A stretch of DNA of 64,000 bases. It comes from Arenicola marina. Lineage: Eukaryota; Annelida; Polychaeta; Arenicolidae. Below the pieces are notes generated by a model that saw nothing but the letters and a program-made list of their open reading frames with translations, searched no databases and had not been told where the DNA came from. A program made the position numbers and the translations under genes. Shown here piece by piece: positions 1 to 11,555 of this stretch (the stretch's first letter is position 1; every line of letters starts with the position of its first letter). The stretch lies in assembly GCA_964019135.1 (NCBI GenBank), contig OZ025265.1, forward strand, positions 27,255,143 through 27,319,142. The letters are read 5' to 3'.

Positions 1-2852
1 TTAAAGCGGCTTGCCATCAATCGCCGTGTGACAAGAACGGGGAACGGTAACTATTTATGTATAGTGTGTACTCAACTCCCTCAGTACCGCCACCCCCTCC
101 CTTATCCCCACAGCGGTTCGTCATATAGCGGATCCGCGGTGATGCTATATAACGCCTTAACGGTATCCGACATTAATATAGATCGCGACCCACATAGACC
201 GGGTTCAAGCAGTCAAGAGGGCTTGTTCAATTGCATGTTGACCTCGTTCTTGTCCAGCAAACCCGGTCCCTTCGCCCTTTGTACCGCCAATGCAGGTCTC
301 CTATTTTTTGGCCACGGCAACGACACGCGTTAGAGAGACATAGGCTTACTGTGAGCGGCTTAGTGTGATTTTAGGATTGCATTCTGGGGGACTCAGGCTG
401 ATGTGAGTATGTCTTTCGTCTTCTGTTGCAGATCGTTGTTGTTGTGTATTCTTCCTCATGAAACATAGTCTTAGATCTGTTTGACATGCTGTCACTGTAT
501 TATATATATTTATCTTGATATATGTGTCACAATCGCATGAGGGACAGAACTAAACATATTGTTTCAACAGATAGCTACAGCTGTTGATGAGGGTGTGTGG
601 ATTGCGCAGTGTGTTTAACGAAGTGTGGGGAAGGGGGGAGGGGGGCTTCAAGCCTCACGGTGAGGAGGATAAGGCAAGCAATTTGTCTCATAATTTGAAA
701 AACCTAATTTATTGCTGGAGAAGACCGTTTTTCAAGAATAAAGCATAAAAGAGTTATGTGTAAGCAAAATACTTATTGCACCATTTTGAAAAAGTTATAA
801 CTGAGAGAGATGTCTTTCCTTTGTTCCCCTGATACCTTGTGTTATTAGGCATAGGCTGGGTCCCCGGCACTAGTTTTGTAGAAATGCACGGCGCATCAAT
901 TTGCGCAGCGCCGCCCTGGCGAGCGAGTGTGCGAATACTCAGGGACAGACATTAACTTTGGATGTCGCCTGTCTTGTCGGGCATGTGGTGTTGAGATTCA
1001 CCTGCCCCACTGAAAATTTACCCGTTCCGATCAAACTGAGAAACAACCACGTTGATACAACTAATACTATTTACTGCGCTATTTACAAGTATTATTGTCG
1101 GGGCCAAAACACGAAAGCTACCCTGCATTGAGCAGTGCCTGCAGGTTGTTTGTTCTGTGTAACTGATGAACATCTTCGCCTGTCCCGTCTTGCATACAAC
1201 CAGTATTCTGACCTGTCCGACCATGTAATGCAACTATCCCGGGCAGTCGGGCAGTCGGTTATGTCTCTCCCTGAAATACTTTGAGGAAGTAGGCGACAAC
1301 AGAGATAAAATGGAGCCCCTAGCGGAGTGAGGTGAAGGCAGAGCCGGGGCAGGATCCCCTATTCTTAGGCATTTTTTCACCGAGAAACCGGGATTGCTTG
1401 CCGTAGAAGGGCTACGCAGCCACAATCCTGAAACGCACCAGGGGTGTCGGACGGTACGTGTGTGGGGCCATGGGCGGATCCAGGGGGGCCCTCTTTTTTG
1501 AGAAAGAACGCTGTTTTTCAATGCAAAATTTAGTGGACAGTGGGTGTATGTGGACGCCCCCCCCCCCTTTTTATAAATTTCTGGATCCCCCCCCCCTAAT
1601 GCCCAATCAGTGACCGCTAACCCTTAAATCCCGAACCTAACAATAATCTGGAGAGTGAAACGGCGACGAGAGACACATAAGACCACCAGGGGAACGCATA
1701 AGGCCCACATCCGTGCCTAAATCCTGTAGGTGGATACGACGACGTGATCTGACACTGATGTCATTTTGAGGCAAAGCTACACCATTGAAAACGACAACAT
1801 TGCTCGATCAATTGCGGATAGTTAATTACGTGACACTGTGAGCCTATTCCTGGTAGCGTGACTAGTACTATTAAATTCTGTACTGTTAAATGTGTTCATT
1901 AAACAAAAACAACCATGTCCATGCCACTCAATAATACGTTTGCAACGTTATAAAAACTAGCGATATACAATCAATACTAATTTAATACATTGTCAGATAC
2001 ATTTTTACAAAAATAGAATACGTATCGAGATAAAGCAAAGAAAAACAACACTGCATTTATGGTAGTAATATCTACGCCAACCGATTACAAATATAGCAGT
2101 TACGCAAGTTACAATAAATCTGGTAGTTTTCTATAGAATTTTGTTTCACATACTTTAAAAAACTGTCTAGACTGTGGGTATATATTTTGTCTAAAATTAT
2201 CGGTGGTTCGACATTGAGTGTTGATATGAAGCTATGTCGGATACACTTTGTGGCAAAAACATGACGCACTCTTGTCAGAGGGATATTGTATAGAAATTCT
2301 ATCAAAATAGCTTTGTAATTAAGTGATTGTCATGTAATAATCATTAAAAACGAAACGTACAGCGATCTTCAATGAGATCCGAACGAACGAAAATAGCCAG
2401 TAAAAGCGCCAGGGGTGAATACAAATAGCTCCGGAAAAGATGATCACATCACAAGAAAAGTCCAAACTGAATTTTTTGCCTTTTTACTTATATATAAACA
2501 ATTAAACAGGGTAAAAATATGAAGTGTCTTAATGAGTTAAATGAGTAGCTGTTCCTTATTTGAGTACATAACCAGTTCCTAAAATCTAATAAGAATGCTG
2601 CCATTAGAACTTAATCTCGCGTTTACTGTGTGTCATACCATGCCCTGTATGCCTACTTATGTTGACCTTATCCCAGAAGCACAAATTCTTGGGAGGACCT
2701 AGCATTCGAAAAGACGGAATGGTCACGTGTTGTGCGTGAGGCAATGGCCCATGTATAGCAAACTGCGTATTTGGTCCTACATGACATTATTCCCGTTTTT
2801 TCCTGACCCCGGATTCGGCTCCAACAAAAGTCCAAGCTGTGTTTTGTTCTCG
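1..2852. other. Gene-free leading region
   Basis: I see no convincing coding exon here. The open frames present are short, lack recognisable domains and are interrupted by C-rich and AT-rich stretches. The region is not repeated elsewhere in the window, unlike most of the DNA downstream. It contains a degenerate GGCGGATCC-type element near 1.47-1.60 kb and otherwise unremarkable AT-rich sequence around 1.8-2.6 kb. Confidence 0.6.
1469..1597. mobile_element. Degenerate small DNA transposon of the GGCGGATCC-end type
   Basis: One end reads GGGCGGATCCAGGGGGG and the other reads CTGGATCCCCCCCC, so the two ends are inverted relative to each other and flank a short C-rich, T-rich centre. The same end motif begins the better preserved element at 3859. 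The target-site duplication is not clear, so the boundaries are approximate. Confidence 0.45.
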
Positions 2853-2949
2853 TCTGTGGTAGTTAATATCCGCGGTGATTTCAATTACATAACAATTGCT
2901 GCTCTGTAAATTGGGTTTCCAGTAGCATTGAGACCAGCACCAGGACACC
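2853..2949 (+). promoter_or_regulatory. Conserved 5' flank of acyl-CoA synthetase copy 1
   Basis: About 100 bp directly upstream of the ATG is recognisably the same as the flank upstream of the ATG in minus-strand copies 2, 4 and 6 (complement of about 17856-17960, 33875-33970 and 49900-50000). Shared segments include CTCTGTAAATT and CCAGCACCAGGACACC immediately before the ATG. Introns do not align between plus and minus copies, so conservation here suggests a 5' UTR and proximal promoter. No TATA box is evident, and the transcription start cannot be placed. Confidence 0.5.
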
Positions 2950-5900
2950 ATGAAGAGCCCTCTGCCTGACGTCGCCTTCCCCACCAACCTTTCGGTCACT
3001 CAGGCGTTACTGCCCAAACTGAGGGAGTACGGAAACCGGGTGGCACTGGTCAGTATACTCCGACTGTGGTAATAAAAATACTGTGCCACACAATGACAAA
3101 GTAGTGTTACTCACGTGATCCTGCGTCTTGGGACCAAATCACATGGCTACCAGTGGGATCTTTTTATTTGTACCGTCTCGCCAAACTACTTAAGCTGATG
3201 GATTAGGGCAAGTAGCTGCCACTGGTCTGCTTGAGATAATCTTGTGCTTGCCAGCCCCGTTCTGCTTCATCGAAAAATGGATGATACCGCATTTCATAAC
3301 GCCCACAACAACATTTAAAAATGTCTTAGGCCACTTTTGTGGACATGAAGGCAAAACTCGCGTATTTATTGTGCGAGGGCGCGAACCCATGACCTGGTGA
3401 TCTGCAGCTCCACCTGCTAATTCACGAACTGAGGATGCTTCCCACAATACCCGCTGGATTTATGTGCCTAATAATCTCGTATGATTGTATCAACCCTTTA
3501 CAGCAAACGTCACTGATAACTTCCATATTTATATGGTTCGCTTGCCAAAAACTTATTCTGATGTGTCTGTTGAACACAGATCGATGGCCTAACAGGACGA
3601 CGGATGACCTTCCGTGACCTTCACCGTGACGTCATGCAGGTTGCACACAATCTCCGCCAGAGGGGGCTACGGAAGGGCGACTTCGTCTTCATCTGTACAC
3701 ACAACTGTCTCGAGTTTCCTGTGGCTCTGTTGGCCGTCATACATCTGGGAGGCATCATGTCGACATGCAACCCGGCTTACACCGTCGGTAAACTATAACG
3801 TGGAGAGACTGAGGAATACAGAATGGATGAGCTGAGTCATGATTTCCGTATCCCGATTCAGTGGCGGATCTAGGGTGTGGGTGGGGGGGAGGAGGGGGGG
3901 GGGGCTTTCAGGGACAAGCTCAGCATGGTTAAAATCGGATTTTGAGGATAAATGGATCTGTTTATGTGAAATGTACTTACACAAATTCCTCTATCCGCCA
4001 TTGCGATTTGTATTCATTGCCAATTAATTTGAGACAAACTCATTGGTCTGACAATCTAAACTGCATGACAGAGGGAATCATAACGCACAAATCACCTTCT
4101 CTTTTGTACAAACTTTATTATAACATATACATTTGTGTAACATTTCAACAACCTACCCTACATTCTCGACAGCATTTACCACTTTTCTGTGCTTTTTCAA
4201 TTGAATGACATGTTGGTATATTACAAAAAATACAAGAACAGATTTTGGCTAACACTTCTTTGACATACCCTACAATAATGCCGTTGTCGACAGGATTTGT
4301 CATGGTAACCAATTTTGTAGTATTCCCCGGCCACAAACCCGTTGGTTTGTTGACCAGGGAACGCCTTTTACTTCTCGTTATAACCCAGGTTCGGGGCGAT
4401 CAGTTTGGGGAAATTGAGCAACACCGACAAGGATGACGATGTCAACAAGTGAATTTAATCAGGTCTTATCTAAATAATATTTACAGCAAAACGGTGTCTA
4501 ATCTAAACTAACTAACGTGTAATTGAAGACCCACAGGTTGGGTACTTACAGTTAATCGGGGCTGAGGCTTAACCGAACCGCAATAGCCGGTTACTTTGCG
4601 TTTCAGTGACTCAAACTAAAAACTGATCCGCCTCCCGATCCGCGTCCCGCGCACTCTCGGCTTCCTGCGGAGTGGCGTCACTCGTTAGAGGTCGTGCGGC
4701 GTGCTACTAAAATAGGGAATAACTACATGTACCTGTATGTACTACAATACGAACTAAGGACCTACTTTATGAAAACCCCAAATATTACGCATTTACCACT
4801 TTTCTACGCTTTTTGACACTGATAATATAAGATAGAGGTTTCAAATTTAGTTAACATTGCACAACTCTACAGTGCTCGACAGCATTTGCAGCCACTGAAG
4901 AAATGTTATTTTTATCCACAACACAGATGAAGTTCTGTCTCAGATGTCGGATTGTAAACCAAAGTTTGCCTTCGCGGCCAGCGAGGATGTGGGCGCCAAA
5001 GTGACGGCAGCCAGCAATAGGTGCGGTGGTGTGGAGGTAAGAACCATGACCGTTTCATTCAGGCCTATGTTGTAAGAGATTCGGCTTAATACACTGTATA
5101 AGAATAATTATCCGATCGTCATAACCTTTACATCTTCTGAATTATTCTTCAATAATGAAACGTGATGTTTGAATTTGGCCCTTGCTTAGTTCTACAGCCC
5201 CCCCCCCCACCCAACCATCCCTCTTAAATTTCTAAATCAAGATTGGAACCACACAATGCTTAATTTTAGATTAAAACTTACGCCAACATAAAACTAGATA
5301 AAAAAATGGGATGTTGGTCATTTTAAAGGATATTGGTTGTGTTTTAACTCATGTTGTCTTACATGTATGAGTTGTTATGGCTATGCACACAATATGCACC
5401 TTTCAGGAGGTCTTTGTTTTCGGAGACGCCGCGGGCTGCACTCCCTTCAGAAAGCTATGCGCGCGCGGCAAATGTGATGACGTCACAGAGGTCAGCCCCG
5501 CACTCATTGACCCCGGAGAGGACCTGGCTGTGTTACCGTATTCTTCGGGAACTACCGGGAAAGCCAAAGGAGTTATGTTGACTCACACCAATCTAATCGC
5601 CAACATCTTTCAGCTCAGGTGAAAATTCTGAACTAATTATTTACTCCGACGACTCTTGGCACACATCCATGTCTGCATCTACTGTGTGCGCATTGTGTCA
5701 GCAACTTTTTGCATGAGTTAGATTCATTTTTCATGACTTCCTCTGAGAAATAAAACCATAGTAGTAACGTCACTATATTTCGGTTGCTGTGGATAAATTG
5801 TCACGAATTCACATCAAACAGGAGATCTTCACTCACAATGATTTCTGTACTGTTGAACCCGGAATTTTTAAATATTAGTCGTAGATTATTAGAACTGCCT

Positions 5901-8900
5901 AAACGATTCACAATGAATATACATTGATGTCAGTTTCGTTGATGAGTCATCCATGTGACATTTGCGACGTTTAACCCAATTCAGTGTCTCAGTCAATGCT
6001 AGCACGATAAGACAACACATTACCACATTACACAACTGCAGATGCACTGTATTCCGTATTATCCTTCCTCCTCGACCAGGGTAACAGACGTCTTTAAGAC
6101 CCCGGTGTGTAGGCGTGGAGAACAGGGAGTCATCATGGGAGTCTTACCTTTCTTCCACATCTACGGCCTCGTCTGTATCGTCTTCAGCTCCCTCTATGTT
6201 GGAGATGCCGTGGTCGTCTTGCCTCGTTTCGAGCTTGGAACCTTTCTTAAAGCCATCCAAGATCACAAGGTATGAGAGCATGAAAAGAAATCTGTATTCC
6301 TGTCGTGTTGGTTGTGAAATATCCAAATATATCAACCTGATCATCGCAACGCTGATTGGCTCAAATGCTCGACGCTGATTGGTTGACAATTTTCAAATCT
6401 TGACGTCGATCGAAACTTTAGAACATGCAAACAATTTACAATGCGTGGAAACCGACTCTCAAATTGCATGAAAATGACCATCAAGCCGGTCCACAGCATC
6501 GCTTTTATTATGAGAGACGTTTCCCACAGGTCACGTGGCTCTTCATCGTCCCTCCCATCGCCTTGATGTTGGCCAAGGACCCCCAGGTGGCGCTGTACGA
6601 CATGAGCAGCGTCGAGTCCTTAAACAGCGGCGCGGCTCCGCTGGGGGGCGACACTATTCGCGATATCCGGGAACGTCTGGGACTGCGTGATGTCAGACAA
6701 GGTGAGAGATTAATGGCCATGTTGAGGGTCGAAGAGTTCTTGGCAATATATAGTTCATTGCGAGCCGGGCAAGATGATTATCTATATGCTAACCACTGGC
6801 TACATGGCTCCACTCTCCCTGCCTTCTCCCATTGACGCGATGTGCCCAAAGGTGGTTAAAGCGTCCACAATAAACAACCAACCAAACAATCAACCCAATT
6901 GACGACCTCACCGACAACATTCAATTTACCAGCGTGGAAGTTAATGTCACTTACCCTGTACATATAAGTCGTTGCAGTTTCATTTTGTCCATGTTGTTGA
7001 AAATTTAATGGGGTTTTTTTGGCTTTAAGGATACGGATTGACGGAAACCAGTCCCGTAGCTCTGGCGAGTCCGTGCTGCACGGCGAAATATGGGTCTTCG
7101 GGACTGATAGTGCCAAACACCGAAATAAAGGTGACACATTCAGTAATGCCGCCAGAGTGTGTGAGAATTCCAGTTGAATGACGACAAATTTTGACTAGAC
7201 ATAGTAACAGAAATGCGAAATATAGCGAGTAAATGTTTACATATATTTATGTGGCAGAGAATTTTACACCAGCGGAAAATTCCCTCTTCCAGATAGTGGA
7301 TCCGGATAGCGGCCAAGATCTAGGTCCAAACCAGGATGGAGAGCTCTGGATCCGAGGTCCTCATGTGATGAAAGGCTACTACAAGCGACCGGAGGCCACA
7401 GCGAGCACCGTGGACAGGGAGGGGTGGCTGCACTCAGGTCTGTACAGCCACCGTGGACAGGGATGGTGGCTGCACTCCAGTCTGTACAGCCACCGTGGAC
7501 AGGGAGGGGTGGCTGCACTCAGGGTTGTACAGCCACCGTAGACAGGGCGCGGTGGCTGCACTCAGGTCTGTACAGCCACCGTGGACAGGGAGGGGTGGCT
7601 GTACTCAGGACTGGGAGGGGTGGGGGTTGGGGTGAAGGTTGCTCAACTCAGTATATTCTAGATTTCTACGATCATTGTCTGCTAAATTCCTATTTGTATT
7701 CGCTATTTGTAACACAAGTAAATATACCACTTACGAGACCAATGCTGCCACTTGCATCAATAGTAATGCCAGCATAATCGCACGCCACATGATGTATATT
7801 TTGCACACCGCCCTTATTTGTGTCCCTTCAGTGTGAAGTGTCTACATTGCAGGCGACGTCGGACATTATGACGACGACGGATATTTCTATGTTGTGGACC
7901 GACTGAAGGAACTCATTAAATACAAAGGTTTCCAGGCGAGTGACAGCGTCTATACGATAATAAGGCCAACGGATGCAGTTTTCACCAATATTTCAGGAAA
8001 GGAAGGGCTTTATCATGTGAAACAACAGATACCGGAGCGATATATGGGCTTGGCATAATTAGTCCATAAAGGCGTCAGACTTATTGTATGTCATCATATC
8101 ATTCATATTCCTACTATTCTTTCACCCATCGGCATGGGTTACTCTAGTTGCACATGGAATAATTTTCACTTCTATGGGTGCATTTCAAAGCTGACAAGTT
8201 TTTCTTACTAGAAAAATGGTGTCAAAGGAGACTATACACTTCGCGATTATGCTCTTTGGTTGGAACGAAAAACGCCGAATCATGCGTGGTGTACGCCTAA
8301 TATATTTTATATGTGTATACCAAGCACTATAGCCCTCCAAGTCAACTTGGGCTCACTTGAATATATTTTATACGTGTATATCAAGCACTATAGCCCTCCA
8401 AGTCAACTTGGGCTCACTTTAGGAGCATCCAGAAAAATTAACTGGAGGATCTTATACAGTACACCCAGTAAGCCGGGACGCAAATTTTTTTTTTAAACAA
8501 TCGATGTCGTTCAACATGTCCAATATGAACAAAACAATGGCGTGGTCCAGACACATTATAAAGGATCACGAGTTGCTTGGTCAAGAGCCGTAACAAATGC
8601 CAGGGTACTAAGCAATTGACAATGGTTTGGCTCGAATTTCTTGCATCTATATGTCCATACCGTCGTCCAGCACCCTGAACCCCGATTGAAGCATTCACCG
8701 GTTCGTCGAATAGTGACAAGCCGTGATTCTGACAGGTGCCCCCGGCTGAGAGGTAGACTTTTATTTAGGGTACGACTATTATAGAAAATGCAAAGCCATA
8801 ACTTCAATTGGAAACGAAACTCAAACAGAACAACTTACTTGCGAAGCATCCACAAATGATCTGGAGGGTCTCGGGGTTTGGAAGAGGATGCTTCGCACTG

Positions 8901-9630
8901 CTGTACCTAATGACAAGTTCTTACTGTAACAGGTGCCCCCGGCTGAGGTGGAGAGCCTACTGCTGACCCACCCAGGGGTGAGGGACGTGGCGGTGATCGG
9001 GGTGCCTGACGAGATGGCGGGGGAGCTCCCTCGGGCCTTCGTCGTCCTCAAGGACGGACAGAAAGTATCGGGGAGGGAAATAGCGGAATTCGTGGCAGGT
9101 GCGTTTACTAGGTGTCCCTCTGTTATACATTATACATTTCTGAATTGTTTCGAAGAAGGTTCCAAAACCATATATTGCGATCGTCATTTGTGTGAAAAAA
9201 ATTAAACAATGCTATGATAACAATCATTATCTAAAAGAGAAAGAATGAAATTTGTTGCTGGTTAATATCATCTGATAGAGTAAGTATATGTTCAAAGAAT
9301 GCGTTGATTTAACAATACATAGCGATGGGGACGGGGTGGGTGGCCTTCAAAAGAACAAGTCATTACCGCGTGATCTATATCCGTAGCGGATGAAATGATA
9401 CGCATATCGGCGCAAATATTGGCACTAAAAATCTTCCTAATGATTATCTGGTTTCCTAATATTTATGCGGATTTGCAACTTTTTCTTTTGTCCCAGCCAA
9501 CGCGGCGCCCCACAAACGCCTGCGCGGCGGAGTAGAACTCGTCACGGAAATACCGAAAAGCGCAAGCGGAAAGATCCTGCGACGTGTGCTGAGACAAAGG
9601 GTTAAAGACTCCCTGATCGCCAAGCTGTGA
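2950..9630 (+). CDS. Peroxisomal 4CL/luciferase-like acyl-CoA synthetase, copy 1 (complete, 11 exons)
   Basis: Exons: 2950-3048, 3580-3787, 4927-5036, 5407-5618, 6080-6269, 6530-6701, 7030-7130, 7293-7437, 7853-7935, 8933-9098, 9497-9630; total 1620 nt, 539 residues, all phases consistent. The family adenylates a carboxylic acid with ATP and transfers it to coenzyme A. Visible motifs are the P-loop [11 protein letters not shown] (185-195), FHIYG (around 236), GYGLTETSP (331-339), SGD with Asp414, the hinge [14 protein letters not shown] (427-440) and PKSASGK with the likely catalytic Lys521. The C-terminus AKL is a type 1 peroxisomal targeting signal. Intron 9 uses a GC donor (CCAG/gcgagt); the others use GT. 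Exon 2 could read on after CCGTCG, but the GTAAAC donor there restores phase with exon 3. The acid substrate is unknown; the family includes 4-coumarate, medium-chain and luciferin-type enzymes. It converges tail-to-tail on copy 2. Confidence 0.9.
3371..3440 (-). mobile_element. tRNA-derived SINE fragment in intron 1 of copy 1
   Basis: Read on the minus strand, TAGCAGGTGGA resembles a pol III A box and GGGTTCGCGCC resembles a B box about 30 bases further on. This is the layout of the tRNA-like head of a SINE. No complete tRNA cloverleaf, tail or target duplication is visible, so it is probably an old fragment. Confidence 0.35.
3859..4003. mobile_element. 145-bp non-autonomous DNA transposon with CAGTGGCGGAT ends
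   Basis: The left end is CAGTGGCGGATCTAGG and the right end, read inverted, is CAATGGCGGATAGAGG. The element is flanked by the direct repeat CGATT (3854-3858 and 4004-4008). The interior is a G-rich run with no coding capacity. It lies in intron 2 of copy 1 and would be removed by splicing. Its ends resemble widespread short hAT-like elements; the superfamily assignment is an inference. Confidence 0.65.
7407..7611 (+). repeat. 43-bp minisatellite spanning the exon 8 donor site, copy 1
   Basis: About 4.8 units of 42-43 bp. The first unit is the real end of exon 8 (encoding [10 protein letters not shown]) plus the first 13 bases of intron 8. Each later unit repeats the exon end, GGGTGGCTGCACTCAG, followed by GT-type intron start sequence. 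Most units therefore carry a potential 5' splice site. Unit 2 has a 1-base loss and CCAGTC instead of CAGGTC, which weakens its donor. Confidence 0.85.
8299..8420 (+). repeat. 61-bp tandem duplication in intron 9 of copy 1
   Basis: The segment starting AATATATTTTATATG and running through CAACTTGGGCTCACTT is present twice in a row (8299-8359 and 8360-8420). Copies 3 and 5 contain it once at the equivalent site, so the duplication is specific to copy 1 and recent. Confidence 0.75.
8736..8757 (+). other. Orphan fragment of exon 10 start with its acceptor, intron 9 of copy 1
   Basis: GACAG followed by GTGCCCCCGGCTGAG reproduces the acceptor and first 15 bases of exon 10 (true exon 10 begins at 8933), then diverges. 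Copies 3 and 5 keep the same fragment at 23678-23700 and 39685-39706. It is a decoy 3' splice site about 200 bases before the real one. Confidence 0.6.
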
Positions 9631-9995
9631 GGACCGTCGATCCGAATCTGCGACCTCCACTGATGAACAGGGTTAAAATATCGTGACCTTCAAGCCGTGA
9701 GTGCCGACAATGAGATACTGCGACTTCTCCTGGGCCAGAGGGTTAAAACGACCATGATGTTCAAGAAGTCAGTATCGCCGGCAAGAGTGCAAAATGTTCC
9801 ATATACTGCGACTACCATCGACATCTCGCCACGGCGTCTACTGATCCAAAAGGTTAAAGCAACCCTGACATTCTTGCAGGCAGTGTGACTGTCACTGGCA
9901 AGAGACTGAGGCGCCTACTGAGACAAAGGTTTAAAGATATCATGACGCCTTGACAGCTGGTGTGGCTGGCAGGAGAGTGCGGCGCGAACGGTTGA
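9631..9995 (+). repeat. Degenerate tandem repeats of the exon 11 coding end, after copy 1
   Basis: Directly after the TGA, segments resembling the final coding stretch (CTGCGACGTGTGCTGAGACA through GCCAAGCTGTGA) recur at least four times. Landmarks are CTGCGAC, AGGGTTAAA and the AAG-GTGA ending. Spacing is irregular, roughly 70-95 bases, and frames are disrupted. One open stretch (9697-9888) translates to two echoes of the exon 11 C-terminus. The same array follows copy 3 (24573-24938) and copy 5 (40581-40945). Confidence 0.7.
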
Positions 9996-11322
9996 AATAT
10001 TGTCACATCGGAACTGATATATGATTCAACCGTGAAACCATTGCATAATAACCAAAACGTATCGTAACTTTAGAAAACATTGACCTTTTAAGTATATGCA
10101 GTTTGCAGTTTGGCTACAGAATTCAACTTGGCAAGGCTTTTATTAATAAAAAACACACACAACCAGAAACACATGAGTTATGTTGGCATAGATGTATAAC
10201 CTGCAAACGGGGAAAAGAGTGATTGCGATGACGATGTGCCAGACAGGCATATTTTGATAAATCGACATTCGACATTGACCCCCAAATTTCGACATTGGGG
10301 ATCTGTAAAAAGCGACATCGACATAGATTCTGGAAAAAAAGCGACACGGCAGACCTATTATGGTAAATGCATGTGTGGGAATGACGGACCCCGACAAAGA
10401 GAAGAGAAACGGGAAAACAATCTCCCCATATAAACGAGCTGCAAAAGCTGTCTGTATTCCAAATACTCTTCCAATTCCGCAATTAACAAGTAACATTTAT
10501 ATGAACAGCGTCGTATAACACAGCTACAGTGATCCTTATATTTATATTATCGCGACTATAAATAGTTTATATTCTCTTTATATTCTCGGCTCCCACAAAT
10601 CGTCAATACAATATCTTACATTTTTGTTTGAGGGCGTGATATCTTTTGTTGTCTCTCCAAAACAGCTTTAAACGGGTTAAATGGTTTAAACGTATTTATT
10701 TAACGAGGGTACTCGGAATAGTATACGCTAGAAACATGGGGCTTCCTATATAAATGAAAAGCAACTGGTTGGCATCTGTCCGTCTGCGAAATACGCTGGG
10801 CTAAGACGTGGGAAGGACGGGGAAAGGCTTGCGATGTTCCGACAATTCACTAAATCGCGAATGCATGGTGTTAGGCTTTTTACTGGCCCTTCAACAAGCT
10901 GCAGGTGCCTGCTATTTTCATTATGTGCCAGAGGCCACGAGGTGGACAATGATACGACAGGGTTGCTACAAAGCGATTTTGAGACAATGCAATGCCTAAC
11001 ACCCCGCTAACTCGCGCCATCTTTAAAATAACCCTGGAGTTCGCGAAATACACACAGCACGAGAACCATATTTCCTGGCCAAGGACACCTAGTACATATG
11101 TCGCAAAGGAATATCTGGTGTGATTGAAACGTCAAACTTTTGTTCCTGCGCCTTGTGTAAATAAATGTGATGACGCGGAATAGTAGTAGAGTTACATGAT
11201 ATTCATTACATGGTATTGATCCGATGAATCTCTCACGACACATCTATGACTCCAATGTCGTTAATTGACATGTAAATCCACTTGTTCCAGGGTTTTTTTC
11301 ATTAATGAAATGCGTTCGCACT
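9996..11322. other. Convergent spacer between copies 1 and 2
   Basis: No gene is recognised. An AATAAA at 10145-10150 lies about 515 bases beyond the copy 1 stop and could serve as its polyadenylation signal. A short CGACATT-rich patch lies at about 10260-10370. The spacer recurs almost unchanged at about 24.94-26.26 kb and 40.95-42.29 kb, which makes its open frames look conserved although they are only duplicated. Confidence 0.55.
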
Positions 11323-11328
11323 TTTATT
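11323..11328 (-). terminator. Possible polyadenylation signal of copy 2
   Basis: AATAAA on the minus strand, about 230 bases past the copy 2 stop codon. The same hexamer occurs at equivalent positions after copies 4 (26266-26271) and 6 (42293-42298). Confidence 0.4.
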
Positions 11329-11414
11329 AAGTATGTACTACAATGATGCAGGGATGAATTAAGAACCGACATTACATTGTCTCAGAAGATGTTGCCGAAT
11401 CTGGTCGACGGTCC

Positions 11415-11555
11415 TCACAGCTTGGCGATCAGGGAGTCTTTAACCCTATGTCTAAGCACACGCCGCAGTATTTTACTGTCGGCACCCACTGCCAGAGCGT
11501 CACAATATGTTAACCCTGTTCCTCAGTGGCGGTCGCAGACTATGGTAGACGACCC
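11415..11555 (-). repeat. Repeated C-terminal coding cassette after copy 2
   Basis: Beyond the stop codon of copy 2, a first degenerate repeat is followed by a well preserved one ending at 11415. On the minus strand this second repeat encodes [19 protein letters not shown] then stop, nearly the exact end of the protein including the peroxisomal AKL. Copies 4 and 6 keep the same cassette, ending at 26355 and about 42385. It has no obvious acceptor next to it, so use as an alternative terminal exon is unproven. Confidence 0.7.

Noticed and set aside
2950-9630. True luciferase
   Set aside because: The protein has the luciferase/4CL fold motifs and a peroxisomal tail, but most family members are ordinary acyl-CoA synthetases and nothing in the sequence shows light emission.
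10123-10496. Overlapping 117-119 codon minus-strand frames in the convergent spacer, repeated three times
   Set aside because: They recur through segmental duplication only, overlap each other in two frames and show no recognisable domain.
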